In this document: positions 40,831 to 50,656 of the stretch, in pieces
How the letters are laid out: every line of letters starts with the position of its first letter
Position numbering within the stretch: position 1 is the first letter of the stretch
Source: Paenibacillus profundus
GTDB taxonomy: Bacteria > Bacillota > Bacilli > Paenibacillales > Paenibacillaceae
Length of the DNA stretch: 64,000 bases
Direction of reading: 5' to 3'
NCBI RefSeq assembly: GCF_021369635.1
Contig: NZ_JAJNBZ010000004.1
Span: 1-64,000 of the forward strand
Program-made: the position numbers and the translations under genes
The notes under the pieces: generated by a model
Databases searched by the model: none
What the model was told of the DNA's origin: nothing
What the model saw: only the letters and a program-made list of their open reading frames with translations

Positions 40831-40866
40831 AAGGGTTGTTCTCCACAGGAGAGCAGCCCTTTTTTA
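40831..40866 (+). terminator. Terminator of the thi operon
   Basis: AGGGTTG..TCTCC / GGAGA..CAGCCCT hairpin followed by TTTTTT. Confidence 0.8.
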
Positions 40867-40871
40867 CGTTT

Positions 40872-40912
40872 AGTGCATGTTCAAAAAGGAAGCATTTGGA
40901 CAGGCTCTATTA
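40872..40912. repeat. TGTTCAAAAAG repeat, copy 2
   Basis: TAGTGCATGTTCAAAAAGG, then AAGCATTTGGACAGGCTCTA. The right arm is partly decayed. Found directly behind the thi operon terminator. Confidence 0.65.
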
Positions 40913-41022
40913 CGGAGTGTCTACCGAATATCTCAAGCCCTATCTGACCTGGCAATATTACAGGGCTTGCGTTTTTCAGTAATTGCATACGAATAGCTTT
41001 ATCAACACAATTTATTAACATT

Positions 41023-41065
41023 TCGTGTTCAAAAAGGTGCAGATCATCTTGCTTCGCGGGCTGGT
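41023..41065. repeat. TGTTCAAAAAG repeat, copy 3 (half)
   Basis: TCGTGTTCAAAAAGGTGCAG followed by ATCATCTTGCTTCGCGGGC, without the palindromic partner. The GCTTCGCG part recurs, inverted, next to copy 5 (48783). The rest of 40913-41379 holds no gene or RNA that I recognise. Confidence 0.55.
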
Positions 41066-41379
41066 ATCACAATTGGAAATCACGAAATCGCTGTCCGCTA
41101 AATGGATTTGAAAAGACAGAGGTAAACCAACTAGGCGTATGCTTAGGGATGCTATCATTAATAGACCAACCGTTCATATTTGGGTGGAAAATGTTAGTTT
41201 TTACGTTTATAATGAGGTTCTGTCAAAAAAGAAGGTTAACGGAACAGTGGAACTGCAGTTTTCTGGATGAATGAGTATAATGTGCTTATCACCTTCATAC
41301 TCGACTTATTTGTCGCACAGAAACGGTTTCGTCCATAACGAGGGGACGGCAAAGCTGTTTCGATTGGGGAGGAAACAGA

Positions 41380-42936
41380 ATGATAGCAAAGGACAGCAAC
41401 TTACGCTTCGTCGTTGCCGGACTGCTGCTCGGTATTTTGATGTCGGCGATGGATAACACCATCGTGGCGACTGCGATGCCGACCATTGTCGGGCAGATGG
41501 GCGGATATGAGCAATACGTCTGGGTTACTTCCGCATATATGGTTGCGACGATGGCAGGCATGCCGATATTCGGAAAGCTGTCGGACATGTACGGACGCAA
41601 ACGGTTCTACATATTTGGCCTACTCGTCTTCTTGATCGGCAGCGCATTGTGCGGAACTGCGGACAGCATTGTAATGCTGAGCGTATACCGCGCTATTCAA
41701 GGAATTGGCGGAGGCGCTTTAATGCCGATTGCATTTACGATTATTTATGATGTGTTCCCGGTGGAGAAACGGGGCAAAATGACTGGACTGTTCGGGGCGG
41801 TATTCGGTATATCAAGTGTGGCGGGTCCGCTGCTGGGCGCCTATATTACCGAGTATATCGGCTGGGAATGGGTGTTCTACATTAACCTGCCGCTTGGTGT
41901 TCTGTCATTATGGTTTATTTTACAGTTCTACAGAGAGACAGCAAAGACAACGAAGCAGCGGATTGACTGGGGCGGTGCGGTTACGCTGGTCGTTGCCGTA
42001 GTGAGCTTTATGTTCGCACTGGAGCTCGGCGGCAAAAAGTTTGAGTGGAGTTCGCCGGTCATTCTAGGACTATTCGCAACGTTTGTCGTCTTCCTGATTG
42101 CATTCCTTCTTATTGAACAGCGTGTGAAGGAACCGATTATATCGTTCTCGCTCTTTAAGCGCCGTCTGTTCGCAGCCAGCCAGGGCGTGGGATTCTTCTA
42201 TGGAGTCACGTTCGTCCTCGCCACTGTATATATTCCGTTGTTCGTTCAGGGGGTATATGGCGGAGCGGCCTCGAACAGCGGTCTTGTTCTGACACCGATG
42301 ATGGTGGGGTCTGTCATTACGAGCTCGATTGGCGGAATTATGGCATCTAGAACAAGCTATCGCAAATTGATGATTATATCCGGCTTTTTCTTTACCGCAG
42401 GTATACTTTCGCTAAGCACGCTGTCGGCCGATACACCGCGTGCGTTAATTACGCTGTACATGGTGTTAACCGGTTTTGGTGTAGGGTTCTCCTTCTCCTT
42501 GATCAGCATGGCATCGATGCATGGCATGGAATATCACCAGCGCGGAGCGGCCAACTCGACGGCCTCCTTTTCCCGTTCGCTCGGGATGACGATTGGGATT
42601 ACCGTGTTCGGCTCTGTGCAATCGGGTATCTTTTCCAGCCGCATGCAGGAGATGTTCCCTGAGGGTGGCGCAGCTGCCGATATTAAGCCGGAACAGCTGC
42701 TTAATGCGGGTCAGAGCCAGAACTTACCGCCTGAAGTGCTAAAGGGTATGTCTGACGCGCTTGGCGATTCCATCGGCGGCACCTTCATGTGGGCCCTCGT
42801 GCCGGTTGCCTTGGCGCTCATCTGCATCGCGCTGATGGGGAATGCCCGTATGATGGAGCAAGGCAAAGGGAAGAACGATAAGCCGGGCAATGGAAGCGGA
42901 ACGGATGGCGCATTGAAATACGGCGAAGCGAAATAG
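41380..42936 (+). CDS. MFS drug exporter, DHA2 (EmrB/QacA) family
   Basis: 518 aa, fourteen predicted membrane segments. Motif D1 is LMSAMDNTIVATAMPTI (near 19-35), motif A GKLSDMYGRKR, and antiporter motif C GAVFGISSVAGPLLGAY. Closest in style to multidrug/H+ antiporters of the EmrB/QacA type. RBS GGGGAGGAAACAG. It is followed 13 bp later by a TatD-like hydrolase, so the two are probably co-transcribed. Confidence 0.9.
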   Translation: MIAKDSNLRFVVAGLLLGILMSAMDNTIVATAMPTIVGQMGGYEQYVWVTSAYMVATMAGMPIFGKLSDMYGRKRFYIFGLLVFLIGSALCGTADSIVMLSVYRAIQGIGGGALMPIAFTIIYDVFPVEKRGKMTGLFGAVFGISSVAGPLLGAYITEYIGWEWVFYINLPLGVLSLWFILQFYRETAKTTKQRIDWGGAVTLVVAVVSFMFALELGGKKFEWSSPVILGLFATFVVFLIAFLLIEQRVKEPIISFSLFKRRLFAASQGVGFFYGVTFVLATVYIPLFVQGVYGGAASNSGLVLTPMMVGSVITSSIGGIMASRTSYRKLMIISGFFFTAGILSLSTLSADTPRALITLYMVLTGFGVGFSFSLISMASMHGMEYHQRGAANSTASFSRSLGMTIGITVFGSVQSGIFSSRMQEMFPEGGAAADIKPEQLLNAGQSQNLPPEVLKGMSDALGDSIGGTFMWALVPVALALICIALMGNARMMEQGKGKNDKPGNGSGTDGALKYGEAK

Positions 42937-42949
42937 GGGGTGGAGAGAG

Positions 42950-43795
42950 ATGACGGTGCAGCGCAAGCATCCTAATCATTCTAATCATCCTGAACAGATT
43001 GAACAGCTTGCGAATATGGTGGACAGTCATATTCATTTGGACCTGTATCCGCCCGAGGATACAGCGGCTCTCGAGCAAGCGCTGGAAGCGCCGGGCCTCG
43101 ATTATGTCGTGGCGGTATCGATGGGGCTGGAATCGGGCAAGCGCACGAAGGCGTGGGCCGAGCGTTATCCCGGGCGAGTGCTGCCGGCTTACGGCTTTCA
43201 CCCCGAGCAGACGCTGCCGGCCGATGCCGAACTTGCCAGCCTGCTCGCTTGGATGGATGCGCATGGGGAAGACATGATCGCGGTAGGCGAGGTCGGGCTG
43301 CCGTACTATATGCGACAAGAGGCGCTGGAGCAGGGGCGGCCCTTCGAGCGTCAGCCGTATATGGAGCTGCTGGAGCACTTCGTTAAGCGGGCAGCAGCAT
43401 GGAATAAGCCAATCGTGCTGCATGCCGTGTATGACGATGCTCCGCTCGTCATTGACTTGCTGGAGCGCAGCAGTGTGAAGAAGGCGCATTTTCACTGGTT
43501 CAAGGGAGATGCGCGGACAGTGGAGCAAATGGCGCGGAACGGGTATTTCGTTTCATTCACGCCGGACATTGTGTATGAAGAGGAAATACAGGCACTGGCC
43601 CGCCGCTATCCGGTGGAGCAAGCAATGACTGAGACGGATGGGCCATGGCCGTTTGAAGGCCCGTGTGCGGGTCAGGTGACTGTACCTTCGATGGTCCGTG
43701 AGGTTGCCGGAACGTGGGCGCGAATTCACGCGATGGACATTAGTGAAGCGGCGGAACTGCTGCGGAATAATGCGCGGCGTTGTTACGGCGTGTAG
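42950..43795 (+). CDS. TatD-family metal-dependent hydrolase
   Basis: 281 aa, beta/alpha barrel. Metal ligands appear in VDSHIHLD (24-31), the GEVGL strand (about 113), the VLHAVYDD His, HFHWFKGD, and the terminal TETDGP Asp. TatD proteins are 3'-5' exonucleases or deacylases. The N-terminal 22 residues before MVDSHIH are non-conserved; ATG 42950 has GGGGGTGGAGAGAG upstream, and a later start at residue 23 is possible. Confidence 0.85.
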   Translation: MTVQRKHPNHSNHPEQIEQLANMVDSHIHLDLYPPEDTAALEQALEAPGLDYVVAVSMGLESGKRTKAWAERYPGRVLPAYGFHPEQTLPADAELASLLAWMDAHGEDMIAVGEVGLPYYMRQEALEQGRPFERQPYMELLEHFVKRAAAWNKPIVLHAVYDDAPLVIDLLERSSVKKAHFHWFKGDARTVEQMARNGYFVSFTPDIVYEEEIQALARRYPVEQAMTETDGPWPFEGPCAGQVTVPSMVREVAGTWARIHAMDISEAAELLRNNARRCYGV

Positions 43796-43828
43796 GCGGG
43801 ACGGCAAAGATTACAACAGAGACAAGCG

Positions 43829-43859
43829 AAAGGGGCGATCCAGCGGATCGCCCCTTTTC
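43829..43859 (+). terminator. Terminator after the TatD gene
   Basis: AAAGGGGCGATCC / GGATCGCCCCTTTT, a perfect long stem with a 3-nt loop. Confidence 0.9.
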
Positions 43860-43900
43860 TGTCGAGACCCCATCATGGTCTCCTTTATCTATTCCGTTAC

Positions 43901-43944
43901 AGTGCGTGTTCAAAAAGGGAGCTTTTTGAACAGCCTCTTACAGC
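43901..43944. repeat. TGTTCAAAAAG palindrome, copy 4
   Basis: The best-preserved copy: GTGCGTGTTCAAAAAGGG, then AGCTTTTTGAACAGCCTCTT, an 11-bp stem. Its right end overlaps the stop of the antiporter gene. Confidence 0.85.
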
Positions 43945-45281
43945 ACCATGGCGGCAATGAAGCCGAACAGCAAGAGCGGCACGTTGTAATGGAGGAACGT
44001 CGGTATGCACGTGTCCCAAATGTGGTCGTGCCGACCGTCGGCATTCAATCCGGCCGTCGGCCCGAGCGTGCTGTCTGAGGCAGGGGAGCCGGCGTCGCCG
44101 AGTGCTGCGGCGGTCCCGATAAGCGCTACGGTCGCCAGCGGGCTGAAGCCGAGCTCGATGCACAGCGGTACGAAGACGGTGGCGATGAGCGGAATCGTCG
44201 AGAACGACGAACCGATGCCGAGCGTGACGAGCAGGCCGATGGCCAGCATCAGTAAAGCTGCCAGTGCCCGGTTGTCGCCCACCGTATGGACGGCCGCTTG
44301 CACGAGCGACTCGATATGTCCGGTTTCGCGCAGCACCGCGCCTAAGCCGGAGGCCGACATCATGACGAAGCCGATGTAAGCCATCGAGCGCATGCCATCG
44401 GTAAGCACGCGGTCAGCCCGGCTCCATGCGATGACGCGCGTGATGAGGAGCACGGCAAGACCTGCTGCGGCGCCGTATATCATCGATCCGGTGCTAAGCT
44501 GTACGGCAAGCATTGCTGCCACGGCACCGAGTCCGGCCCATGTGCCGCCAGCGCCTGTCCGGGACTCTGCAGCCTCAGCTTCTCCCATGCCTGCTCCAGC
44601 CGCTGATTCCGTGACCACGCTATAGGTCCGCGGCTTGCGGTAGGATAGGGCAAGCGCCGTCATGAGGCCGACTACCATGCCAGCAGCAGGGATCATCATC
44701 GCTTTCGGCAGCATGGACGCATTAACAGTAAGACCGTTCATTGTCATATTGCTGACTACGGTCTCATGGAAAATGGCGCCGAAGCCGACCGGCAGGAACA
44801 TGTATGGCGTAATAAGGCCGAAGGTCAAGGCGCACGCCACTGCGCGCCGATCAAGCTGAAGCGAGTTAAAGAGCGCCAAGAGCGGCGGTATCAGTACCGG
44901 AATGAAGGCGATGTGCACCGGGATTGCATTTTGCGATAAGCAGGCGATGAAGGCGATCGCAACCAGCACGCCGTAACGTGCCGCAGCCCGCGGAGTATCC
45001 CCCGGTTGCTTCCCGCTCACGAGCCGAACGGCTCGCTTCACCAGCCGCTCCGGCAGTCCGGTCTCGGTCAACCCTGCGGCAAATGCGCCGAGCAGCGCGT
45101 AACTCAGAGCGATGCTCGCGTTATCCTTCAAGCCTTCGGTGAATACCTCCACCATATGGGTCATGCCGAGTCCGCCTGTCAGCCCGCCGACGACTGCGGC
45201 CGTCAGCATGGAGAAGATGACGTTCACCCGCAACAAACTTAATCCGAATAATACGACCAATGATAATAAGACCGCATTCAT
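43938..45281 (-). CDS. Na+/H+ antiporter-family transporter (YuiF-like)
   Basis: 447 aa, about twelve membrane segments. Features include the paired motifs CLSQNAIPVHIAFIPVLIPP, GIGSSFSTIPLIATVFVPLC and DAGSPASDSTLGPTAGLNADGRHDH. This wording is that of the COG2056 family (B. subtilis YuiF), predicted to exchange Na+ or amino acids. Substrate not determinable. Convergent with the TatD gene; the palindromic repeat sits at its 3' end. Confidence 0.8.
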   Translation of the reverse strand: MNAVLLSLVVLFGLSLLRVNVIFSMLTAAVVGGLTGGLGMTHMVEVFTEGLKDNASIALSYALLGAFAAGLTETGLPERLVKRAVRLVSGKQPGDTPRAAARYGVLVAIAFIACLSQNAIPVHIAFIPVLIPPLLALFNSLQLDRRAVACALTFGLITPYMFLPVGFGAIFHETVVSNMTMNGLTVNASMLPKAMMIPAAGMVVGLMTALALSYRKPRTYSVVTESAAGAGMGEAEAAESRTGAGGTWAGLGAVAAMLAVQLSTGSMIYGAAAGLAVLLITRVIAWSRADRVLTDGMRSMAYIGFVMMSASGLGAVLRETGHIESLVQAAVHTVGDNRALAALLMLAIGLLVTLGIGSSFSTIPLIATVFVPLCIELGFSPLATVALIGTAAALGDAGSPASDSTLGPTAGLNADGRHDHIWDTCIPTFLHYNVPLLLFGFIAAMVL

Positions 45282-45289
45282 TATATTGT

Positions 45290-45640
45290 CACCCTAACGT
45301 TACTATGATAATTAATTAAAACATTAATACTTTACCATAGCAATGTATAATAATTTCCTGTTATTTCAATAAATTTGTATGATTCTTCAAAACTCATAAC
45401 TCCTCCTGCAGACCTACCTCTTTTCCGTCTCATGAACCGCTCTCAATCCGTTCTCGAACAGGAGATAGAAGTCCCTCTGCGAACGGATGCATACGATTAT
45501 CTTTTCCGATAAACTAATACGCAGTTAGGAAAAAAATACGTCTCAAAAACGATTGCGCTGCTCGATGAATTCCATTAAACTGAATGGGTTCTGCAACAAA
45601 ATTAGAGAGAACAGAACGACAATCTATGATGTGATGGGGA
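45290..45640. other. Intergenic stretch, possible promoter only
   Basis: About 360 AT-rich bases between divergent transporter genes. A weak promoter-like pair (TTGCGC, 17 bp, TAAACT) lies near 45550-45580 ahead of the MFS gene. No gene, RNA or repeat recognised. Confidence 0.4.
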
Positions 45641-45650
45641 GAGATGCACC

Positions 45651-46931
45651 ATGGCTAACGCACAATCTGGGAATAGCAATTCAGCTTTCAGCTTGTTCCG
45701 CAATCGCTTTGTGCAAGCAATCATGCTGGCCGGTCTGTTCATGCAGGTTGGTATATGGGTGAGGAATTTTGCAGTCCTGCTTTTTGTAATGGAAATGACG
45801 AATGGAGATGCGTTCGCCGTATCGATGGTGTCCGTCGCGGAATTCGCTCCCATCTTCGTCTTCTCTTTTATCGGCGGCACATTCGCCGATCGCTGGCGCC
45901 CGAAGCGCACGATGATTTGGTGTGACTTCTTAAGCGCTCTGTCTGTTTTCGCCGTCATGCTGACCATTTTATCTGGCTCATGGCAAGCTGTCTTTTTCAC
46001 GACGTTCATTTCCGCAATTTTATCCCAGTTCTCGCAGCCTTCCTCTATGAAGCTGTTCAAGCAGCACGTGCCAGAGGAGATGCTGCAGGCGGGGATGTCC
46101 ATCTTTCAAACGATGGTTGCGTTATTCATGATACTCGGTCCGGCTATCGGAACGGCTATTTTCCAAAAATACGGCATATCCGTATCGCTCGTCGTCACGG
46201 GCATCGCGTTTATATTGTCCGCGGTCGCGCTCCTGTTTCTTCCATCTGATCATGCAGAGGATAAAGAGAAGCATGCCAACTCGAACGTATGGCAAGAACT
46301 GGCTGAAGGCTTCCGCTATGTGATGCAGAGCCGTCTGCTGAAGCCGCTTGGGGCTAGCTTTGCCTTTGCTGGCTTGGCGCTCGGTCTCATCCAACCGATG
46401 GGAGCGTTCCTCGTTACGGAGCGGCTTGGACTGCCAAAAGAATATTTGAGCTATCTGTTGATGGCTAACGGTATCGCAATGCTGATCGGCGGGGCGCTGG
46501 CTATGGGGCTGTCGAAGAAGCTGTTGCCGCAGCATATGCTTGCAATCGGAATGCTGACCAGCAGCGGCGGCATGCTGTTAGCCGGTCTGTCCACGGATCT
46601 GTGGCTGACGCTGACCGCGCAGTTCATCAGCGGACTCGTACTGCCTTCGATTCAGATCGGAATCAATACGATGATTTTGCAAAATACCGAAGGTGCGTTT
46701 ATCGGTCGCGTCAATGGCATTTTGAGCCCAATGTTCATGGGGGCAATGGTCATTACGATGTCCTTGTCAGGCTGGATTAAAGGAATGACCTCGATTGTAT
46801 TCATGTACGAAGCCGCGACGGTCTTGTTTTTGATCGGCATTGTAGTGCTGACGCCGATTCTACGGATGCGGAAGCAAGCTGCGCCACCTATGCCTATGCC
46901 GCAGGGACAGGCTACCGGCACGGAATCATAA
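45651..46931 (+). CDS. MFS transporter (MFS_3/MefA-like efflux)
   Basis: 426 aa, twelve membrane segments. GGTFADRWRPKRTM is motif A, and SQFSQPSSMKLFKQHVP between segments 4 and 5 is typical of the macrolide-efflux/EntS branch. Drug or siderophore export is usual for the branch; the substrate here is unknown. RBS GGGGAGAG precedes the ATG by 8 bases. Confidence 0.85.
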   Translation: MANAQSGNSNSAFSLFRNRFVQAIMLAGLFMQVGIWVRNFAVLLFVMEMTNGDAFAVSMVSVAEFAPIFVFSFIGGTFADRWRPKRTMIWCDFLSALSVFAVMLTILSGSWQAVFFTTFISAILSQFSQPSSMKLFKQHVPEEMLQAGMSIFQTMVALFMILGPAIGTAIFQKYGISVSLVVTGIAFILSAVALLFLPSDHAEDKEKHANSNVWQELAEGFRYVMQSRLLKPLGASFAFAGLALGLIQPMGAFLVTERLGLPKEYLSYLLMANGIAMLIGGALAMGLSKKLLPQHMLAIGMLTSSGGMLLAGLSTDLWLTLTAQFISGLVLPSIQIGINTMILQNTEGAFIGRVNGILSPMFMGAMVITMSLSGWIKGMTSIVFMYEAATVLFLIGIVVLTPILRMRKQAAPPMPMPQGQATGTES

Positions 46932-46982
46932 TCGAAATATTGCCATCGTTTTGTGAGTTTTGTGAAGAACTGCGGCGGCCCA

Positions 46983-47012
46983 TTGACATTGGGCAGGCCG
47001 CTTGTTCATAAT
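46983..47012 (+). promoter_or_regulatory. Promoter of the ilvA T-box leader
   Basis: TTGACA (46983-46988), an 18-bp spacer and CATAAT (47007-47012). The -35 lies inside the loop of a GC-rich hairpin that may end the upstream MFS gene. Confidence 0.6.
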
Positions 47013-47035
47013 AAGAGAAATAAGTTGGAAGGTTA

Positions 47036-47427
47036 GACCAACATCGATGACGAGAACAAGTGCGTTGTGATGCAGTCTGAAGAGAGTCGACGGCTGGTGC
47101 GAGTCGACGTCTGGCACAGCGTAACATCCTCTCCGAGATTCTATGCCGAACTCTGCCGGAACATGCGGCTTCGCAGATAGTAAGTGTGGACGGTATATCC
47201 GCCGTTACCTGGATGCGCGGTTAATCCGCGGCCAAGTGCCGCAGGACATGAAGTGTAGTATGCAGTAAGGTGCATTGCTTTCATACTGTCTTTAGCTCCC
47301 TGAGTAGAAGAGAAGAGGCGTCTGAGAGAAGTAAGAAGTAACCTTATTCATGCAGCTCTTGTTTCTGTGGAACAAGGGTGGTACCACGAGAAGAAGCTCT
47401 CGTCCCTTATTGGGGCGAGTTTTTTTT
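47036..47427 (+). ncRNA. T-box leader of ilvA, probably isoleucine-specific
   Basis: The conserved T-box sequence AAGGGTGGTACCACGAG is at 47374-47390, and the terminator CTCGTCCC / GGGGCGAG with TTTTTTTT at 47399-47427. The stem I distal loop (GGCTGGTGCGAG, 47092-47103) is recognisable. ATC within GTAACATCCTC (about 47121-47131) is the best specifier candidate, giving isoleucine, which agrees with the downstream gene. The specifier assignment is by eye and unproven. Confidence 0.85.
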
Positions 47428-47490
47428 ATTTTTATAAGCAAAATATAAGACTAGACATGCAGTACCTACACCGAAAGCGAGGAAACCGAT

Positions 47491-48756
47491 ATGGAGACGA
47501 CACACACGGCTCCAGCCGTTACAATGGAGCATATTGTTCGCGCACACCACGTGCTTAAGGAAGTGATTGTTCGGACCCCACTTCAACGAGACCCGATATT
47601 ATCGGCAAAATACGGCTGTAACGTATATTTGAAGCGGGAGGATTTGCAAATTGTGCGATCCTTCAAAATACGCGGGGCATACAATATGATTCGCCACTTA
47701 ACTGCCGAAGAACTTGAACGCGGCATCGTCTGCGCCAGCGCAGGCAACCATGCGCAAGGGGTGGCTTATTCCTGCCAGGCGTTGAAGATTCAAGGCACGA
47801 TCGTCATGCCAAGCACGACACCGAGCCAGAAGGTGACGCAGGTGAAGCGCTTCGGGGGCTCTCATGTCAATGTGGTGCTCACGGGAGATACGTATGATGA
47901 TGCATTCGAAGCGGCGATGAACATTTGCAAAGAGAACGACATGACCTTCATCCATCCGTTCGATGATCCCTTTATCGTAGGAGGGAACGGCACCGTAGGC
48001 ATGGAGATTATGGAGTCGCTTGATGTGCCGGCTGATTACGTGTTCGTTACCATTGGCGGTGGCGGTCTGGCAGCTGGTGTTGGTACGTACATCAAGACCG
48101 TTAGCCCATCGACCCGCATCATCGGTGTGGAGCCGGAAGGGGCAGCTTCCATGACGGCGGCGCTGGCACAGAAGGAAGTGCTTACGTTGGAGACGATTGA
48201 TAAATTCGTCGACGGTGCGGCTGTGAAGCGGGTCGGCCAGCTGCCTTACGAGATTTGCTCGCAGGTGCTGGATGATGTAATTCGCGTTCCCGAAGGGAAG
48301 GCTTGCACGACGATTCTCGAATTGTACAACGAAAATGCGATCGTCGTTGAGCCTGCCGGATCGCTGCCGATTGCGGCGCTCGATTTGTACCGTGACCAGA
48401 TCCGCGGCAAAAATGTCGTCTGTGTCATCAGCGGCGGCAACAATGACATCGATCGGATGCAGGAAATTAAAGATCGTTCGCTTATCTATGAAGGCTTGAA
48501 GCATTACTTTACGGTCAATTTCCCGCAGCGGGCAGGCGCCTTGCGTGAGTTTCTGCAGGAGGTGCTCGGGCCGAACGACGATATTACGCGATTTGAATAT
48601 AATAAGAAGCACAACATGGACAATGCCTCTGCTCTAGTAGGTATTGAGCTCAAGCATCCAGAAGACTATGAGCCGCTTGTCGAACGGCTCCGCAAGAAAG
48701 GCATTCAGTTTATTGAATTAAACAAAGATATGACGTTGTTTAATCTGCTTGTATAA
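47491..48756 (+). CDS. ilvA: Threonine ammonia-lyase (biosynthetic threonine dehydratase)
   Basis: 421 aa. PLP lysine is Lys59 in RSFKIRGAYN; the glycine-rich phosphate loop reads TIGGGGLAAGVG. The C-terminal 80 residues (KHYFTVNFPQRAGALREFLQ) form one ACT-like regulatory domain, as in the Bacillus IlvA form. It converts threonine to 2-oxobutanoate, the first step of isoleucine synthesis. Control by an upstream T-box gives induction on isoleucine-tRNA starvation. Confidence 0.93.
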   Translation: METTHTAPAVTMEHIVRAHHVLKEVIVRTPLQRDPILSAKYGCNVYLKREDLQIVRSFKIRGAYNMIRHLTAEELERGIVCASAGNHAQGVAYSCQALKIQGTIVMPSTTPSQKVTQVKRFGGSHVNVVLTGDTYDDAFEAAMNICKENDMTFIHPFDDPFIVGGNGTVGMEIMESLDVPADYVFVTIGGGGLAAGVGTYIKTVSPSTRIIGVEPEGAASMTAALAQKEVLTLETIDKFVDGAAVKRVGQLPYEICSQVLDDVIRVPEGKACTTILELYNENAIVVEPAGSLPIAALDLYRDQIRGKNVVCVISGGNNDIDRMQEIKDRSLIYEGLKHYFTVNFPQRAGALREFLQEVLGPNDDITRFEYNKKHNMDNASALVGIELKHPEDYEPLVERLRKKGIQFIELNKDMTLFNLLV

Positions 48757-48790
48757 GAGGTATTCAAAAAGGTCGCTTTTGATCGCGAAG
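48755..48790. repeat. TGTTCAAAAAG repeat, copy 5
   Basis: GAGGTATTCAAAAAGGTCGC, then TTTTGATCGCGAAGCATCTG, directly at the ilvA stop codon. Confidence 0.6.
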
Positions 48791-48826
48791 CATCTGCCCG
48801 CACATGAGGGAGCAGGTGAATCAGAG

Positions 48827-48855
48827 TTGAACTCCCGCAACGATACGGGTATATT
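48827..48855 (+). promoter_or_regulatory. Promoter of glnS
   Basis: TTGAAC (48827-48832), 17 bp, TATATT (48850-48855), about 40 bp before the start codon. Confidence 0.7.
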
Positions 48856-48892
48856 AATAAGCAAAGCGTTAAGGGCAAAGAAAGGTTGATTA

Positions 48893-50563
48893 TTGGTGGA
48901 AAACCCAACTAACACATCCAACTTTATTCGTAACATCATCGTAGATGACTTGAAGGAAGGCCGTGTGGACAGCATCGTGACCCGATTTCCGCCGGAGCCG
49001 AACGGTTATCTACATATCGGACATGCAAAGTCGATCTGCTTGAACTTCGAACTCGCACGCGAGTTCAAAGGCCGCGCGCATTTGCGTTTTGATGATACGA
49101 ATCCGTTGAAGGAAGATACGGAGTATGTCGAGTCGATTAAAGAGGACGTGAAATGGCTCGGCTTTGAATGGGACGGACTTTATTTCGCGTCGGATTACTT
49201 CGAGGAAATGTATAAGCGTGCGGTGCTGCTCATTAACAAGGGCAAAGCGTACGTCGATGACTTGAGCGCGGACGAGATCCGCCAGACGCGGGGGACGTTG
49301 ACGGAGCCAGGACAGAACAGCCCGCATCGTGACCGCCCGGTGGAAGAGAATCTGGATTTATTCGAACGTATGCGGGGCGGCGAATTCCAGAACGGGGAAA
49401 AGGTGCTGCGCGCCAAAATCGACATGAGCTCGCCGAATATCAACTTGCGCGATCCGGTTATTTATCGTATCGCCCATGCGACGCATCATAATACGGGCGA
49501 CAAATGGTGCATCTATCCGATGTACGCATTCGCACACCCGATTGAGGACGCAATAGAAGGCATCACGCACTCGATCTGTACGTTGGAATTCGAGGACCAA
49601 CGCCCGCTGTACGATTGGTTCATCGAACAGTGCGAGATGGAATCGATACCGCATCAATATGAGTTTGCCCGCCTCAATTTGACAAATACGGTGATGAGCA
49701 AGCGCAAGCTGAAGCTGTTGGTTGATGAAGGAGCGGTGGACGGCTGGGATGATCCGCGCATGCCGACCATTTCCGGGCTTCGCCGCCGTGGTTATACACC
49801 AGAGTCCATTCGTACGTTCTGTCGGGAGATCGGCGTAACGAAGGGGAGTGGCGTTATCGATTCGAAATATTTGGATCATTTCCTTCGTGAAGACTTGAAG
49901 CTGAAAGCTCCGCGGACAATGGGCATTCTGAAGCCGCTGAAGGTCGTTATTACGAACTATCCGGAAGGCCAAGTGGAATGGCTGGATGCAGAAATCAATC
50001 CGGAGAATCTGGAAATGGGCGTACGCCAAGTTCCGTTCTCCCGCGAAATCTATATCGAGCAAGATGACTTTATGGAAAATCCACCGAACAAGTATTTCCG
50101 CTTGTTCCCTGGCAATGAAGTCCGCTTGAAGCACGCCTATTTCATTAAATGCCATGACTTCGTGAAAGACGAGAACGGCAACGTGGTTGAAATTCACTGC
50201 ACGTATGATCCGGAAACGAAGAGCGGCAGCGGATTTACCGGGCGTAAAGTGAAGGGGACGATTCACTGGGTGGAAGCCTCGCACGCGCTTCCGGCTGAAT
50301 TCCGTCTGTATGAGCCGCTTATCCTGGATGAAGAGAATGATGAAGATGATTCGTCATCGTTCTTGGATCGCATCAATGCGAATTCGCTCGTGAAGGAACA
50401 CGGCTTCGTGGAACCGAACATGAAGGATGTAAAGGGACAGGATAAGTTCCAATTTTTCCGACATGGGTATTTCAATGTCGATCCAAAAGGCTCGAGCGAA
50501 GATCATATCGTGTTTAACTTAATTGTTTCGTTAAAGAGCTCATTTGAGCTGCCGAAGAAGTAA
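48893..50563 (+). CDS. glnS: Glutaminyl-tRNA synthetase
   Basis: 556 aa, the bacterial GlnRS length. HIGH motif at 41-44 ([14 protein letters not shown]), the KMSKS equivalent VMSKR at 267-271, the tRNA-contacting DDTNPLKED, and the C-terminal beta-barrel anticodon domains ending [11 protein letters not shown]. It charges tRNA-Gln directly. Most Bacillota make Gln-tRNA by GluRS plus GatCAB, so its presence is notable and suggests ancient or lateral acquisition. The start is TTG 48893 or GTG 48896 behind GAAAGG. A DsrE-like gene follows after 93 bp. Confidence 0.93.
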   Translation: MVENPTNTSNFIRNIIVDDLKEGRVDSIVTRFPPEPNGYLHIGHAKSICLNFELAREFKGRAHLRFDDTNPLKEDTEYVESIKEDVKWLGFEWDGLYFASDYFEEMYKRAVLLINKGKAYVDDLSADEIRQTRGTLTEPGQNSPHRDRPVEENLDLFERMRGGEFQNGEKVLRAKIDMSSPNINLRDPVIYRIAHATHHNTGDKWCIYPMYAFAHPIEDAIEGITHSICTLEFEDQRPLYDWFIEQCEMESIPHQYEFARLNLTNTVMSKRKLKLLVDEGAVDGWDDPRMPTISGLRRRGYTPESIRTFCREIGVTKGSGVIDSKYLDHFLREDLKLKAPRTMGILKPLKVVITNYPEGQVEWLDAEINPENLEMGVRQVPFSREIYIEQDDFMENPPNKYFRLFPGNEVRLKHAYFIKCHDFVKDENGNVVEIHCTYDPETKSGSGFTGRKVKGTIHWVEASHALPAEFRLYEPLILDEENDEDDSSSFLDRINANSLVKEHGFVEPNMKDVKGQDKFQFFRHGYFNVDPKGSSEDHIVFNLIVSLKSSFELPKK

Positions 50564-50656
50564 TTACGCCGAATCTTGACGCACGAATAGACCGGAATGA
50601 GCAGGCTGCGTGAGAGATCGGCAGAGATTGCCGTACAGGCTGGGAGGTCAAGAAGC

